Positions 20,891 to 32,010 of a DNA stretch of 64,000 bases are shown in pieces (positions within the stretch are counted from its first letter, which is position 1; the number at the start of each line of letters is the position of its first letter). This DNA is from Dryas octopetala (Eukaryota > Streptophyta > Magnoliopsida > Rosales > Rosaceae): NCBI GenBank assembly GCA_963921425.1, contig OY992838.1, forward strand, positions 7,006,001 through 7,070,000, given 5' to 3'. The notes beneath the pieces were generated by a model, which searched no databases, had not been told where the DNA came from, and saw only the letters and a list, made by a program, of their open reading frames with translations. Both the position numbers and the translations under genes were made by a program.

Positions 20891-22229
20891 GAATAGACCC
20901 CCACTGTTACTCTTTGGTGAGAGAGATATAATAGAGCAGAGCGTTTGCGTGAGAGTGAGCATGAGGAGAACAACAGCTGCAATGACAGAAATAGTTGCCC
21001 ATGGTGTGTTGAAATAATCTTGTCTCAAATTTGCCTTCCATTTGTTCCATGTCAAACCACAGTACTTGTTCAGGTCTTCAGAAAGAGTGGCATAATAGAA
21101 GTCGCTAGCTTCCAAAGTAACCCCATTGCCAAGGTTGTTAATTAGGGTAGAAACATCACTGCTGTCACCTAGCACATTTTCAACAATTCCATGCTCAACA
21201 AGCAACTCCACATCCTTTGGGGAGTCCACAAAACGATCCATGATGTTAACATAATCACTTACACACCTCAAAGTGCGATGGCATTGTTCAAAGGCAATAA
21301 GGTTTCTGAATATAGGCTCTGTGTGAACACAAATTTCTAATTTTGGAATTTTCAGAATTCCATCAGTGAATTGTATGTCAAATGCGTTTTTGGTTGATAT
21401 TCCCACCTTAAACTTGACTCCCGCCTGATAGAGCTTTGTCATGTTGGGTGAAGGTCTTACATGTTCAAGTTTTGTGCGTGGTCCACCATGATAGTTCACA
21501 TAAAGTTCTTATAAGATCAACAAAATGTTCTATTTGTACTTCAGTAGAACGTACTCTCTCCAAGTTGTGCTCTTTCGCTCCCACTACTTCCGATGCATGT
21601 TTGAAGAGATCGAGAGAAAGATCAATTATTGAAAGCCTCTTAGTACTCTTAAACTTACAAGAGACTGTAAATTTGTCTGGGTCAAATAGATCATCGAGAA
21701 TGAAGAGTGGTAGCTGATTTTCGAGCAACAACATGTCAGGCCATAGATCCAGAAACATCTCCGGCTTGTTCCATATGCGGTCATTTTCATTATTAAATTC
21801 TTTTAGGCGTGACCTCAATAAGCACTCGATAATGAAGGCAGCATCCACAAGAATGATTTTTACAAAGTCATCACTGTTAAACTTAATGGTTTCTGCATAA
21901 CAACTGCGTAATCTCACTTCTTGGTCCCTTATTATCTGTATATAATCTTTCAAGCTTACTTGGGTTCGATGCAGATAATCTTGTAGGTACCTCTTTTTGT
22001 GCTCTTCCATGGCTTTCAAGGCTTCATTTCCATGGTGAAGTGGGCCTATAGAGACTAGCTTAGGTGTGTAAGCCTTTTCATTTACACACCGTAATCGCTC
22101 TGGAACTCTGTAGATACAACACGAAGAGGACAGAGAAGGCAAGCTATCCAACTCCTCAGTTATTGAAGTTTCTAATGGCACATACGGGTTAACTATGTCA
22201 TTTGGAGCAGCTTGATTGCTTCTTTTCAT
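20888..22229 (-). pseudogene. DUF247 copy 5, full length but frameshifted
   Basis: The frame from 22229 (MKRSNQAAPND) reads normally through CCIYRVPERLR, YTPKLVSIGPLHHGNEALKAME, LVDAAFIIECLL, MFLDLWPDMLLLENQLPLFIL and VQIEHFVDLIRTLCELS, and then ends at 21465. Homology resumes in another frame (from about 21490) with PNMTKLYQAGVKFKV, FDIQFTDGILKIPKLEI, TPWATISVIAAVVLLML and CSIISLSPKSNSGGLF. The break lies in the variable linker (about 21470-21500), where other copies have LKP-rich sequence. Together the pieces cover the whole family length, so one indel or a small lesion separates this from a working gene; a sequence error cannot be excluded. The final residues derive from the adjoining remnant. 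The 5' UTR donor is conserved at 22898. Confidence 0.9.
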
Positions 22230-22897
22230 TTTTCTTGTGATGACGTTTTGTCACTGTTAAAATTCCAAGATGAGATGGAGAAGTGCTCCGACCATGAATT
22301 AAAAAAAAAAAACAAAAACAAAAAAGGATCACAGAATGTCAAATCAAACTAAATGGGTGAGAAAATCCAAACATTGCAATTACATAGCTCTGTGCAACTC
22401 ATAAGAGCAAACACAACAAGAGGCCTTAATTAAGAATTCTTATGGAATCAATGCTCCAAATTCATAAAAAACTCTGTTGTTCAACTCTGCCTCTTGCAAC
22501 CAATATTCTTGGAAGATTCTAATGTAGTTTTTGTTAAAACATTCCTCCTGGACTTATGAATACTGTATGAAAATGAAATGAAAATCTTGTGTGGATTAAT
22601 ATTACAAATTGGGATAGTTACAAATAAATCACTAACATCCAATCAAAACATAGACAACCCAAAATTCCATTACAAGAATGAGATCATAACATTATTCCCA
22701 TAACCTTTCCTTAATTAATTCCGATTTCCAACTACGTACCATGAAACATACATAAGCATTAGCTTAAATTAAGCTTGAAGAAAATGGATGTGCAAACATA
22801 TATAGCAATGGAGGAGAATACAACCCAGGTGAAGAATTATGTATTTAAAAAATAAAAAAAATAAAAAGATAGATGGAAGTGACCATCAAATTTGCAC

Positions 22898-23060
22898 CTG
22901 CTATGTATAAGAAAGCCAAGCTTGTTTTGCGCGCCTTTGGTAGATGACTAGAAAAGCAAGCTCAATGCAGATGGTTTGCTCCTCTGGTAGATGAAGCAGA
23001 AATCTTCTCTTATTAATAGCACAATGATGGCCGGCTTTGTGTATGAACAAGAAACAAGTT
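22898..23060 (-). other. Probable 5' UTR exon of DUF247 copy 5
   Basis: AGCAG|GTGCAAATTTG at 22898/22897 on the minus strand is the conserved donor. The exon carries GGAGCAAACCATCTGC and the leader text of the other copies. The 5' end is estimated from the shared AACAAGTTGC motif. Confidence 0.6.
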
Positions 23061-24450
23061 GCTTTCCAATATGACGGTAGAAGTTTCTCCTAACCCCGAC
23101 TATAAATAAATGTCTTGTGTATTCTACCCTTATTTTTAATTTGCTGAAGTTTCTATCTACCAACCCATTATCCATAGTCATATTCATATTATTATTCAAT
23201 GGTATTACATCACAACTTTATAGGAAAAAATAAGGTTGTTTCTTAATGGTGTGACAGCCACCATGATAAACAAATGGTGCAAAGAAGAAAGTCCGTGCAG
23301 GGTTGCTTTTCTAAATTCTTAAAGCAGCTACCATCTCTGACTTTCATTATGTACTTGAGATTTATATATAGTATTCTATACATGGACCTCACCTGGGGCT
23401 TGCTCTCCAAGATAGGCCTGTGCATATATAAGACAAAGAAAGATGTATACTTCTGATTCCTAATTATGTACATTTTAGATAAAGTTGCAGAGTACCCACA
23501 AAGAAAGAAACAAAATCATAGACAAGCCAACACGTACGCTATAAAATGAGCAAATTTTGGGAGTTCAAATAGAATCACTGTTTGTTTAACAAACAAAAAC
23601 TAATGACTGTTTCTTTTCAACAAGCAAGTCCATGTCTTTTGTGGTGTCAATAGGATAATCCATAGTTAGCGATCGAGATTTGATCACAAATATATACAAC
23701 TTTCAAATGGATGATGACAGTACCTGCTCCAAAGGCCATTGATTAGATTTGTGATAAATGATTCTGTTGTGTCATGAACTAATCTTAAGAATGCAATTTC
23801 CAGCCCTTCTTTGGAAACTCTTATGTCAAGTACTGAGTGAGCATTTCCTTTGGAAAGTACTCCAGCTGATTTTCCAGTAATATCATTTCACATTGAAATT
23901 TATCAAACTCTGTCAATTCTGTCTATCACCCTTGATTATGAGCTGATCTTATATACCAGAAATGAAGCAAGTGGTGGCCGGTGTGGTGTATGTCAAATAC
24001 TTTCATCAGAAAATTACCAGCAGAATTAGTTCAAGGAATTCACAGAGTATTTGTAACTGGATTTGAACAGATTTGAGATTTTCCAAGACTGATTAATTAC
24101 ATTTTATTTATGTTTAGACCATATAAGATTATTGGCAGATCACGGACATATACCGCCACTTGCATGGAGAATCCAAAATAGTAACTCTTATTAACAAGAA
24201 ATCAAGTTACAAATCTCAACAATGAATCATTGAATCGTACTACTATCGCACACACAAACAAATAAAACAAGCACATTGTTTCAATCACTCTACAATGCTT
24301 GGTATTATCCCACATGCACACAGCACAAATTCACCGACAAAACAGCCCATAGTACTCTTCTACGTAGTACATACTAATAATACAACTCCTCATGGCAGAT
24401 CATGGACATACTAGCTTGACAACTCTCTCAAAGACTAGAATTTACCTCTA
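23060..24450. other. Intergenic spacer with DUF247 upstream-block fragments
   Basis: AATCTTAAGAATGCAATTTC-CAGC and CTTATGTCAAGTACTGAG (about 23780-23840) match the upstream block at 14150-14210 and 20480-20530. CAGCTGCCATCTCTGACTTTC near 23330 resembles 37060-37075 and 41440. No gene. Confidence 0.6.
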
Positions 24451-24503
24451 ACGCGGTGGAAAAACCAGCTCTTGTGATGCAGAGGACCAAACGGAGAGAT
24501 TTG

Positions 24504-25826
24504 CTAGTGACGCTTAGAAGGCGTAGCAGAGATAACAGAGCACACAGCTTGTATGAGGGTGAGCATGAGGAGCAAAACAGCTGCAGCGATAGAGATAGTT
24601 GCCCAAGGTGTGTTGAAATAATTTTGTCTCAAATTTGCCTTCCATTTGTGCCAAGACGTTCTACTATACTTGTTCAGGTCTTCACAAAGAGTAGCAAAAT
24701 AGAAGTCATCGGAGTCCAGAATGACCCCATCTGCAAGATTGTTAATCAGATTAGAACCCCCACTATTGTCACCAAGCCTATTTTCAACAATTCCATACTT
24801 CACAAGCAACTCCACATCCTTCGGAGTGTTCACAAAACGATCCATGATGACAACATAATCGTTTATGTAGTTTTCCATGCAATGGCATTGTTCAAAGGCA
24901 AGGAGATTTCTGATTGTAAGCTCTGTTTCATCACTTATTGCCAATTTTGGAATTTCTAGAATCCCATCTTTGAATTGTATGTCAAATAAGTTTTTGGTTG
25001 ATCCCACCCTAAACTTGACTCCCGCCCGGTGTAGCTCTGTCATGCTGGGTGTGGTAAGTGTTTCGAGCTTCCTTGGAGCTTTCGGTTTCAATGGTATCGG
25101 TAGATATAAATTTCTACAAAAATCAACAAAATGTTCTATTTTAGAAGAACATATTGTCTCCAATTTGTCTTCTGTTCCCTCTATATGCATTAGAGTTTTG
25201 AAGAAATTGTGAGAAAGATTAATTATAGAAAGCCTTTCAGTTCTATTACCATCAGAAGAGACTTTAATTTTGTCCGGGTCAAAAAGATCCTCAAGAATGA
25301 AGAATGGCAGCTGATTTTCAAGCAACCGCATGTCAGGCCATACATCTTGTAGCATCCATGGCTTGTTAAATATGCGGTCACTCTCATCCTGCAATTCATG
25401 GAAACGGTGCCTCAATAAGATCTCAATGATGAAGGCAGCATCCACTAGAATAATTCTTACAAATTCATCACTGCTAAACTCAATGGCCTCGGCATAACAA
25501 CTCCGTAGTCTTGCTTCTTGGTTCTTTATTTTGATTACATAATCCTTCAAGCTTACCTTGGTCCGACGGATAAAATCCTGTAGGTACCTCTTTTTGTGTG
25601 CTTCCATGGATTTTAAGGTATCCAGCTTGCCATGATGAAGTGGACCTATAGAGACTACCTGAGGTGTGTAAGCCTTTTCACTTACACGCCGTAGTCGCTC
25701 AGGAACTTTGTAGATACAACAGTTAGAGGACAGGGGAGACAAGCTCTCCAACTCCTCTCTCATTGAAGTTACCAATGGAATGTCAGGGTTTTCTATGTCA
25801 TTTGGAGCTTGGTTGTTTCCTTCCAT
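24504..25826 (-). CDS. DUF247 (UPF0481) membrane protein, copy 6, intact
   Basis: 440 residues. N-terminal region with SSNCCIYKVPERLRRVS (34-50) and AYTPQVVSIGPLHHGK (52-67); HKKRYLQDFIRRTKVSLKDY (78-96); RIILVDAAFIIEILL (124-138); FNKPWMLQDVWPDMRLLENQ (153-172); then SMTELHRAGVKF, ILEIPKLAI, LLAFEQCHC, TPKDVELLVKYGIVENRLGD. The C-terminal hydrophobic segment is near 409-430, followed by the short tail SATPSKRH. I start at MEGNNQ: 25 upstream in-frame codons include the splice acceptor GGTGCCAG (exon edge 25873), so they are intron read-through. The 5' UTR intron is 25874-26874. A 3' donor-like AGAG|GTAAATTC lies about 60 bases past the stop. This is the best-preserved representative of the copy 1/5/6 branch. 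Confidence 0.95.
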   Translation of the reverse strand: MEGNNQAPNDIENPDIPLVTSMREELESLSPLSSNCCIYKVPERLRRVSEKAYTPQVVSIGPLHHGKLDTLKSMEAHKKRYLQDFIRRTKVSLKDYVIKIKNQEARLRSCYAEAIEFSSDEFVRIILVDAAFIIEILLRHRFHELQDESDRIFNKPWMLQDVWPDMRLLENQLPFFILEDLFDPDKIKVSSDGNRTERLSIINLSHNFFKTLMHIEGTEDKLETICSSKIEHFVDFCRNLYLPIPLKPKAPRKLETLTTPSMTELHRAGVKFRVGSTKNLFDIQFKDGILEIPKLAISDETELTIRNLLAFEQCHCMENYINDYVVIMDRFVNTPKDVELLVKYGIVENRLGDNSGGSNLINNLADGVILDSDDFYFATLCEDLNKYSRTSWHKWKANLRQNYFNTPWATISIAAAVLLLMLTLIQAVCSVISATPSKRH

Positions 25827-26874
25827 TTTTCCTCTTGATGTGTTGTGATTGTAATAAATGAAGATGATGTTTACTGGCACCACAATCAACAAACTTATCA
25901 TTACTCACATTCCAATATGCAAGGGACAAAAATTGAAAAATATGACAAAATGCCAAATCAACCTAGATATATGGTTTTTTTTTTTTTTTTAAAGGATATA
26001 TGGTTGAGAAAAGTAATCTAAACATATTTCAATTATATGGCCTCTTTGCAACTCATAAGAGCAAACAGAGAAAGTACTAAAACATCCCACCCCAGATGCA
26101 TTTAGAATTTCTGTGGAAAGCTCCAAATTCTTAAAGAACTCTATGGCATGGTCAACACTGTCTCTTACAACCATTCAAGGAATATTCTAAAATTCAGTTT
26201 TGGTTAAAGATTCCTACTAGTCATGTGAATCTGTATAATAATTCTATTGTTTTACTACATTCCCTCTGTTTCTTTATTTCCCTCCACAGATTTTTCCACA
26301 TTTTCCATTTAATTGATGAGATAAAGTAGGAAACAGAAAGCAATTGAAAATCTTGTATGAATCATTACAAGTTTTTGGTCTTTTTTTTTTTTTGTTTGTT
26401 TTGTTTTGGGCTGGTTTTTGCCTTGGGCTCCATGTAAGTGCCACTTTTTAATGCAACATCTTACTTACCCCAAAAAAGGGGTCCAGAGTGAAACCGAACA
26501 TGGTTGTGTACAGTATTTCTTGTTCTACATTATTGCAGCTTCTAGTAAAACTGCATATTCTTATAGTAGATGTTATCCTCTTTTAGATCTTATGCTTCCA
26601 ATCAATACACACAACAGAGACAAACCAAAATTCCATTGAAAGAAGGAAGAAAATTAGAACACTCCCATAAAATTTACTCAATTCCAATTTCTAACTATAA
26701 CGAAACATAGAAAACTTAAAGCTTCAAGAAAATTGATGTGTTGCAAACATAGCATTAATGGAAAAGAAGGATAAAACCCAGACTCAATTTATGGATTAAT
26801 TGAAAAAACAATTTAATAAAAAAAATAAAAAATAAAAAATAAAACAGAGAAGGAATTAGGAAGTGAATTCGCAC

Positions 26875-27040
26875 CTGCTATGTATAAAAGAAAAGCCAAA
26901 TTTGGTTAGCCTTTGGTAGATGATCACTAGAACAGCTCAATGCAGATGGGTTGCTCCTCAGGTAGATGACATACAAAATTTCCATTAATGATGGCACGAC
27001 GATGGGGTATATATAAGAACAAGTTGCTTTACAAGTCAAG
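26875..27040 (-). other. Probable 5' UTR exon of DUF247 copy 6
   Basis: AGCAG|GTGCGAATTC at 26875/26874 (minus) is the conserved donor. The leader includes GAGCAACCCATCTGC-like text, and AACAAGTTGC near 27020 marks the usual upstream edge. Confidence 0.65.
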
Positions 27041-27488
27041 TCAACTTCAGAGTTTCCATGGTTTTTCTTTTTCTTTTTAAATATTATAACGTGTCTTTGG
27101 CCAGATTGAATAACCCCATAATTGCGGGCCCAATCACAACTAAATTAGACCAATAGTAGAAGGTTTACCTTGACTATATAAGTAAATATCTTGTATCTAC
27201 CCTTGTGTTTCTCTGAAGCTTCTGTTCTAAATCTAATCAACCTTTTTATGCTTAGTCGTTAATAGCCATTCCATGACAATGTTCTAGGAAAAGATGAGGT
27301 TGTTCCATAGCATTGCTCTAGGAAAGCACATCCACGTCTCATTTTAAATTTATTGGTTTTTTTCAATTTTGGTTCTTGAACTTTTGAGTCTTTGACCATT
27401 GTCCCCATTAAGCACCCAAACTATTATTTGTTTTAATTTCATATCCAAACTTTTATTTGGTTCCTATTTGGTATATAATGTGACTTTT

Positions 27489-27560
27489 GTCAAACATTTT
27501 TTCAACTCACCTTGGACAACTAAAGAAATCATTGCAGCTGTTATTTGCCTGGGATTTGGA
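27489..27560 (+). pseudogene. Inverted DUF247 C-terminal fragment
   Basis: The plus strand encodes VKHFFNSPWTTKEIIAAVICL, matching the NSPWATKEIIAAVIFL of copies 1, 7 and 8. All full-length copies are on the minus strand, so this scrap was inverted. It ends where the foldback element begins (27572). Confidence 0.75.
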
Positions 27561-27972
27561 TTCTCTCCTAAGCACTCTAATCTTTTAATCTTGCTAATCT
27601 TTTAATTATAGAGTGTTACGTGTCTTTTATAACATCTTATAGTTCACACTCATTTAGAACGATAATCACTAAATCAAAATTAAAAATAAGAAAAGTTTGT
27701 AATCCAACAAAAACTTAAAAAACTTAAAAAATATAGAAAAACAAGAAAACCATAAAATTTATCCTCCCTTCTCTTTCTTTCTACTGCCCCTCTATTCTTT
27801 GCAGATCGGAGTCCCTCCACAAAATTAAATAAAAAAACAGCTTGAAATACTACTATCTTATCCTAGCCTTCTCTTTATTGAGTGAGATATAATTATGATT
27901 AAAAAAATATCATATCAAATTACACAGTATTCATTGAATTCGTTTATTGTGCGATTACTTAATGTGCATGCA

Positions 27973-28734
27973 TGTTGATGCTCAAAAATGGTAAAGCAGT
28001 CAACGTCGAGTCGAACCACGTGGGCTCGTTGACCCACCACTGAGTGGATGACACGTCGAAGTGGGATAGGAACGGGTAGCTGGGTCCGACTGATAAGTAA
28101 TGAGAGAGAATGATATCCAAAGCAGTCTGCGCAAGTACACAAAAGTGAGCGGGAAGGGCACCGGTGTGGCACCGGCCAAAGCTCCTCCGACGCTCAAGTA
28201 AGTGTTCAGAGAATCTGTGAGCAGAGTGAGTGAATAGTATAATATTGATTGAAATTGTCATTTTGTGACAAGAAAGTACCTCTTTTATAGTACTTTTGGA
28301 AGAGTGTCAACCAATCCGGTGATGACACGTGTCCCTTGTAATGACTCGCACTGTAAGAGCACCACATGTCACCTGTCTCGAGGATCCGAGTGAGTTGACA
28401 CGGGTCGGGGCCCAGGAGGCTTGAGCTTCGGAGGCCGGAACTTAGGAGGTCAGGACCTAGGGGGCCGAAGCCTATGAGGCCGGAGCCTGGGAGGTCAAGG
28501 CTTAGGAGGCCGAAGCTTAGGGGGCCAGAGCCTATGAGGCCGGAGCCTAGGAGGTCAAGGCCTAGGAGGCCGGAGCCTAGGAGGTCAGGGGCTAGGAGCC
28601 CGGGAAGGGCTTAGCCTTTGGGCCTAGGAAGTCAATGCCTAGGAGGGGCTTAGCTTTTGGGCCTAGACCCAAACGACATGTTGTTAAGTCTTGTGTGACT
28701 TGTCATTATGCCCAGATGATTCATCATACGAACA
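27973..28734 (-). repeat. LTR (3' LTR of the minus-strand element)
   Basis: 762 bp, TG...CA ends. It contains an internal array of about 20-bp GC-rich units (GGAGGCCGGAGCCTAGGAGG variants, about 28405-28640), also in the partner LTR but with a different unit count and order. The two LTRs differ by scattered substitutions (for example GTCGAGTCG against GTCGAGTAG), so the insertion is not brand new. Confidence 0.92.
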
Positions 28735-29159
28735 GAAGTCCCCCAAGTTTCCGAGCAAAAGATACTTCTTGGTTGAGAACTTTGTACACAAAAAAGTCCG
28801 AGCAGAACGACAAGTAACCACATACTTGTTCCTGCTTAAGATACTGTCCAGAAGTCCCCCAAGTTCCTTAGTAAGAAAAGCTATACTGTAGGAAATCTTG
28901 GGGGCTTACATAAGAAAGATCTCTTTTTTTTTTTTTTGAATTTCTGATCACCCTGTATTCCGAACAGAGGTGGGCAAGCTCGCTTGAACCGTACTCGGGT
29001 CGGAGGTGGATGACAACCCTGATCTACTTGGGTTAGAGGCGAAGGTATAGCTCAGAGCTATAGGCTCTGCACGGGGCGGAGGAGCTGCTCGGCTTGGGCT
29101 GGCTTGGTGGCGGCGCAGAAGAGCTAGGGTGGGAGGCTCAGATTTTAGGGGGCTCGGGT

Positions 29160-30230
29160 CGGGGAAGCGGTGGTGTGCAGGGAGAGAGCTCGGGGGGAGC
29201 TGGTGTCGATAGCACAGAAGCCTGGGCTCAGATTCGGGGCTGGTAGTGCGCGGGGCGGAAGCCTGGGCTCGGGCCGAAGCTGGCAGTGCGTGAGGCGGAA
29301 GCTCGGAGAGAGCTGGTGTCGGCAACGCGGAAGCTTGGGTGGTGCGCAGGGCGGAAGCCTAAGCTCGGGTCGGGGCTGGTAGTGCACGGGGCGGAAGCTC
29401 GGAGAGAGCTGGTGTCGGGGGCGCGGAAGCCTGGATGGTGCGCGGGACGGAAGCCTGGGCTCGGGCCGGGGCTGGCGGTGCACTGGGCGGAAGCTCGGAG
29501 AGAGCTAGTGTCGGGGGCACGGAAGCCTGGGTGGTGCGCGGGGCGGAAGCCTGGGCTCGGGCCGGGGCTGGCGGTGCACGGGGCGGAAGCTCGGAGAGAA
29601 CTGGTGTCGGGGGTGCGGAAGCCTGGGTGGTGTGTGGGGCGGAAGCCTAAGCTCGGGCCGGGGCTGGCGGTGCGCGAGGCGGAAGCTTGGAGGGAGCTAG
29701 TGTCGGCGGCGTGGAAGCCTGGGTGGGTGCGCGGGGCGGAAGCTTGAGTGCGTGCGCGGCACGGAAGCCTGGGTGGGTGCTCGGCGAGGAAGCCTGAGTG
29801 GGTACGCGGGGCGAAAGCCTGGGCTCGGGTCGGGGCTGGCGGTGTATGGGGTGGAAGCTCGGAGAAAGCTGGTGTCAGGGCGCGGAAGCCTGGGTGGTGC
29901 GCGGGGCGGAAGCCTGGGCTCGGGCCGGGGTTGGCGGTGCGCGAGGCGGAAGCTCGGAGGGAGCTGGTGTCGGCGGCGCGGAAGCCTGGGTGGGTGCGCG
30001 GCGAGGAAGTCTAAGTGGGTGTGCGGGGCGGAAGCCTGGGCTCAGGCCGGAGCTGGTTGTGCATGGGGCGAAAGCTCGGAGAAAGCTGGTGTCAGGGGCG
30101 CGGAAGCTTGGGTGGTGCGCGGGGCGGAAGCCTGGGCTCAGGCCAGGACTGGCGGTGCGCGGGGCGGAAGCTCGGAGGGAGCTGGTGTCGGCGGCGCAGA
30201 AGCCTGTATGTGCCCGGACGGACGACCTCA
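29160..30230. repeat. 96-bp GC-rich minisatellite inside the retrotransposon
   Basis: GCGGAAGCTC(GG) recurs at 29391, 29487, 29583 and (as GCGGAAGCTT) 29679, exactly 96 bases apart, with irregular units on both sides. Because 96 is a multiple of three, long open frames appear in several frames on both strands, giving Arg/Gly/Ala-rich or Pro/Arg/Ser-rich text. I treat these as by-products. The array occupies the place where pol would be. Confidence 0.92.
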
Positions 30231-30728
30231 ATGATTTTGTAGGGCATCTGGGGTAGGGCAGGTGTTGAAGACATAAACAGCCACAGAGGGCTTAACTTCT
30301 TTTTTCTTCTTAACTGAAGTCGTATAGCAGGATCTGGCTGATACCTGATTGCCTCTGACTACCCCTGTGCCACATGGGGTCGGGAACTTAATCAAAAGCA
30401 AGTGGGTGGAGATAAGAACCTTAAGTTGGTTAAGGGCCGGTCGTCCCAGAATGACGTTGTAAGTCGTGGAGCAGTCGACCACCAAAAAGTGAGTGGTTGT
30501 GGTAGCGGACGAAGGATACTTCCCGAGGGTGAGTGGGAGGTAGATCCCACCAAGAGGGGTGATCATATCGCCCGAAAAGCTGAGTAAAGGAGCGACCGAC
30601 TGGTCAAGCCTCTCCTGGTCAATTCCAAAAGCTGTGAAGGCTGAGGCGAAGAGAATGTTGACGGAGCTACCACAATCGACAAGGATCCGAGCCACGTCGA
30701 AATTAGCTATGGTGGCCTCAATGACCAA
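30228..30728 (-). CDS. Retrotransposon aspartic protease-like fragment
   Basis: 166 residues. FDVARILVDCGSSVNILF is the retropepsin active-site loop, with Cys in place of the usual Thr/Ser of D-T/S-G. LPLTLGKYP, FLVVDCSTTYNVILGRPALN (typical ILGRP) and KFPTPCGTGVVRGNQ follow as in plant gypsy gag-protease. It would process the element polyprotein. The frame opens without a convincing start because it was part of a longer gag-pol frame, now broken upstream and ending downstream at the minisatellite. A relic rather than a host gene. Confidence 0.85.
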   Translation of the reverse strand: MVIEATIANFDVARILVDCGSSVNILFASAFTAFGIDQERLDQSVAPLLSFSGDMITPLGGIYLPLTLGKYPSSATTTTHFLVVDCSTTYNVILGRPALNQLKVLISTHLLLIKFPTPCGTGVVRGNQVSARSCYTTSVKKKKEVKPSVAVYVFNTCPTPDALQNH

Positions 30729-30903
30729 AGGGTCATCATGTGGAAAGATTAAATCATGTTCCTCCTCCTCAGCAAAGGAAATGGGCGACCACCCGAGCTT
30801 AGGAAACCTGGGGGTGGGTGGCTACCTTGCCTGGCGTCCAGTTGACGCAGAACATTTTGGTCCCTTCGGGGGGGGGGGGGGGGGAGTTCCTCCTCTCACC
30901 ACT

Positions 30904-31167
30904 CTAGAGAGTGGTGTGTTCATCCCTGTCGTGGGGGTTCCTCCTCTCACCACTCCGGGGAGTGGTATGTTCTTCCCTGTCGCGGAGGAGTCGCTCATAC
31001 AGCTGTGTTGTATCCTTTTGGAGGTCGAGCTGTTCCTGGGTTCGTTGGAGTTGAGCCTCCAATCGTTGGATGTATGCCTCCTGATCAGATTCAGCAGTCT
31101 TCTTGTCTCGCTTGTCACCCAGCGGGGTGTTGTCGACTTGGTCGAGAATAGGACCTCCGTCAGACAT
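30904..31167 (-). CDS. Retrotransposon gag N-terminal remnant
   Basis: From MSDGGPILDQVDNTPLGDKR the frame continues through a charged, Gln-rich coiled-coil stretch (AYIQRLEAQLQRTQEQLDLQ) and then an Arg/Asp/His-rich tail duplicated at DNA level (CCTCCTCTCACCACTC occurs twice). It starts about 97 bases inside the right LTR, the usual place for gag. The capsid and zinc-knuckle parts are missing. A 14-base G run follows (30871-30884). Confidence 0.7.
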   Translation of the reverse strand: MSDGGPILDQVDNTPLGDKRDKKTAESDQEAYIQRLEAQLQRTQEQLDLQKDTTQLYERLLRDREEHTTPRSGERRNPHDRDEHTTL

Positions 31168-31263
31168 TGCAGGGGTCGGAAGGTCGGAAAGTCCTTGCAC
31201 CTCAACTGAGGGTAGAGAATCAAATGGGGAAAAGTTGCTACGTTCCCACAGACGACGCCAAAC

Positions 31264-32010
31264 TGTTGATGCTCAAAAATGGTAAAGCAGTCAACGTCGA
31301 GTAGAACCACGTAGGCTCGTTGACCCACCACTGAGTGGATGACACGTCGAAGTGGGGTAGGAACGGGTAGCTGGGTCCGACTGGTGAGTAATGAGAAAGA
31401 ATGATATCCAAAGCAGCCTGCGCAAGTACACAAAAGTGAGCGGGAAGGGCACCGGTGTGGTACCGGCCAAAGCTCCTCCGACGCTCAAGTAAGTGTTCAG
31501 AGAATTTGTGAGCAGAGTGAGTGAATAGTATAATATTGATTGAAATTGTCCTTTTGTGACAAGAAAATACCTTTTTTATAGTACTTTTGGAAGAGTGTCA
31601 ACCAATCTGATAATGACACGTGTCCCTTGTAATGACTCGCACTGTAAGAGCGTCACATGTCACCTGTCTCGAGGATCCGAGTGAGTTGACACGGGTCGGG
31701 GCCCAGGAGGCTTGAGCTTCGTAGGCCGGAACCTAGGAGGTCAGGACCTAGGGGGCAGGAGCCTATGAGGCCGGAGCCTGGGAGGTCAAGGCCTAGGAGG
31801 CTGGAGCTTAGGGGGCCGGAGTCTATGAGGCTGGAGCCTAGGAGGCTGAAGCCTAGGAGGTCAGGGGCTAGGAGCCCGGGAAGGGCTTACCCTTTGGGCC
31901 TAGGAAGTCGATGCCTAAGAGGGGCTTAGCTTTTGGGCCTAGATCCAAATGACATGTTGTTAAGCCTTGTGTGACTTGTCGTTATGCCCAGATGATTCAT
32001 CATATGAACA
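31264..32010 (-). repeat. LTR (5' LTR of the minus-strand element)
   Basis: 747 bp, collinear with 27973-28734. A GC-rich unit array lies at about 31705-31880. The promoter of the element should lie here. Confidence 0.92.

Larger units (their letters stand above)
27973..32010 (-). mobile_element. Non-autonomous Ty3/gypsy-type LTR retrotransposon, TSD ATGCA
   Basis: Two direct repeats, 27973-28734 and 31264-32010, both begin TGTTGATGCTCAAAAATGG and end CATCATA(C/T)GAACA. They are flanked by a perfect 5-bp ATGCA (27968-27972 and 32011-32015). Orientation is minus: next to the right LTR the minus strand reads TTTGGCGTCGTCTGTGGGAA, a primer-site region common in plant gypsy elements, and next to the left LTR it reads AACTTGGGGGACTTC, a polypurine tract. 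The interior codes only for gag and protease remnants. No reverse transcriptase, RNase H or integrase is visible, so the element needs help in trans. It sits inside the foldback element. Confidence 0.93.

Noticed and set aside
28405-28640. Regularly spaced short repeats resembling a CRISPR array
   Set aside because: The units are a tandem GC-rich array inside an LTR of a plant retrotransposon, without unique spacers or cas genes.
29145-30256. Many long Gly/Arg- or Pro/Arg-rich open frames on both strands
   Set aside because: They are readings of a 96-bp (multiple of three) minisatellite in a retrotransposon; no start context, homology or codon signal.
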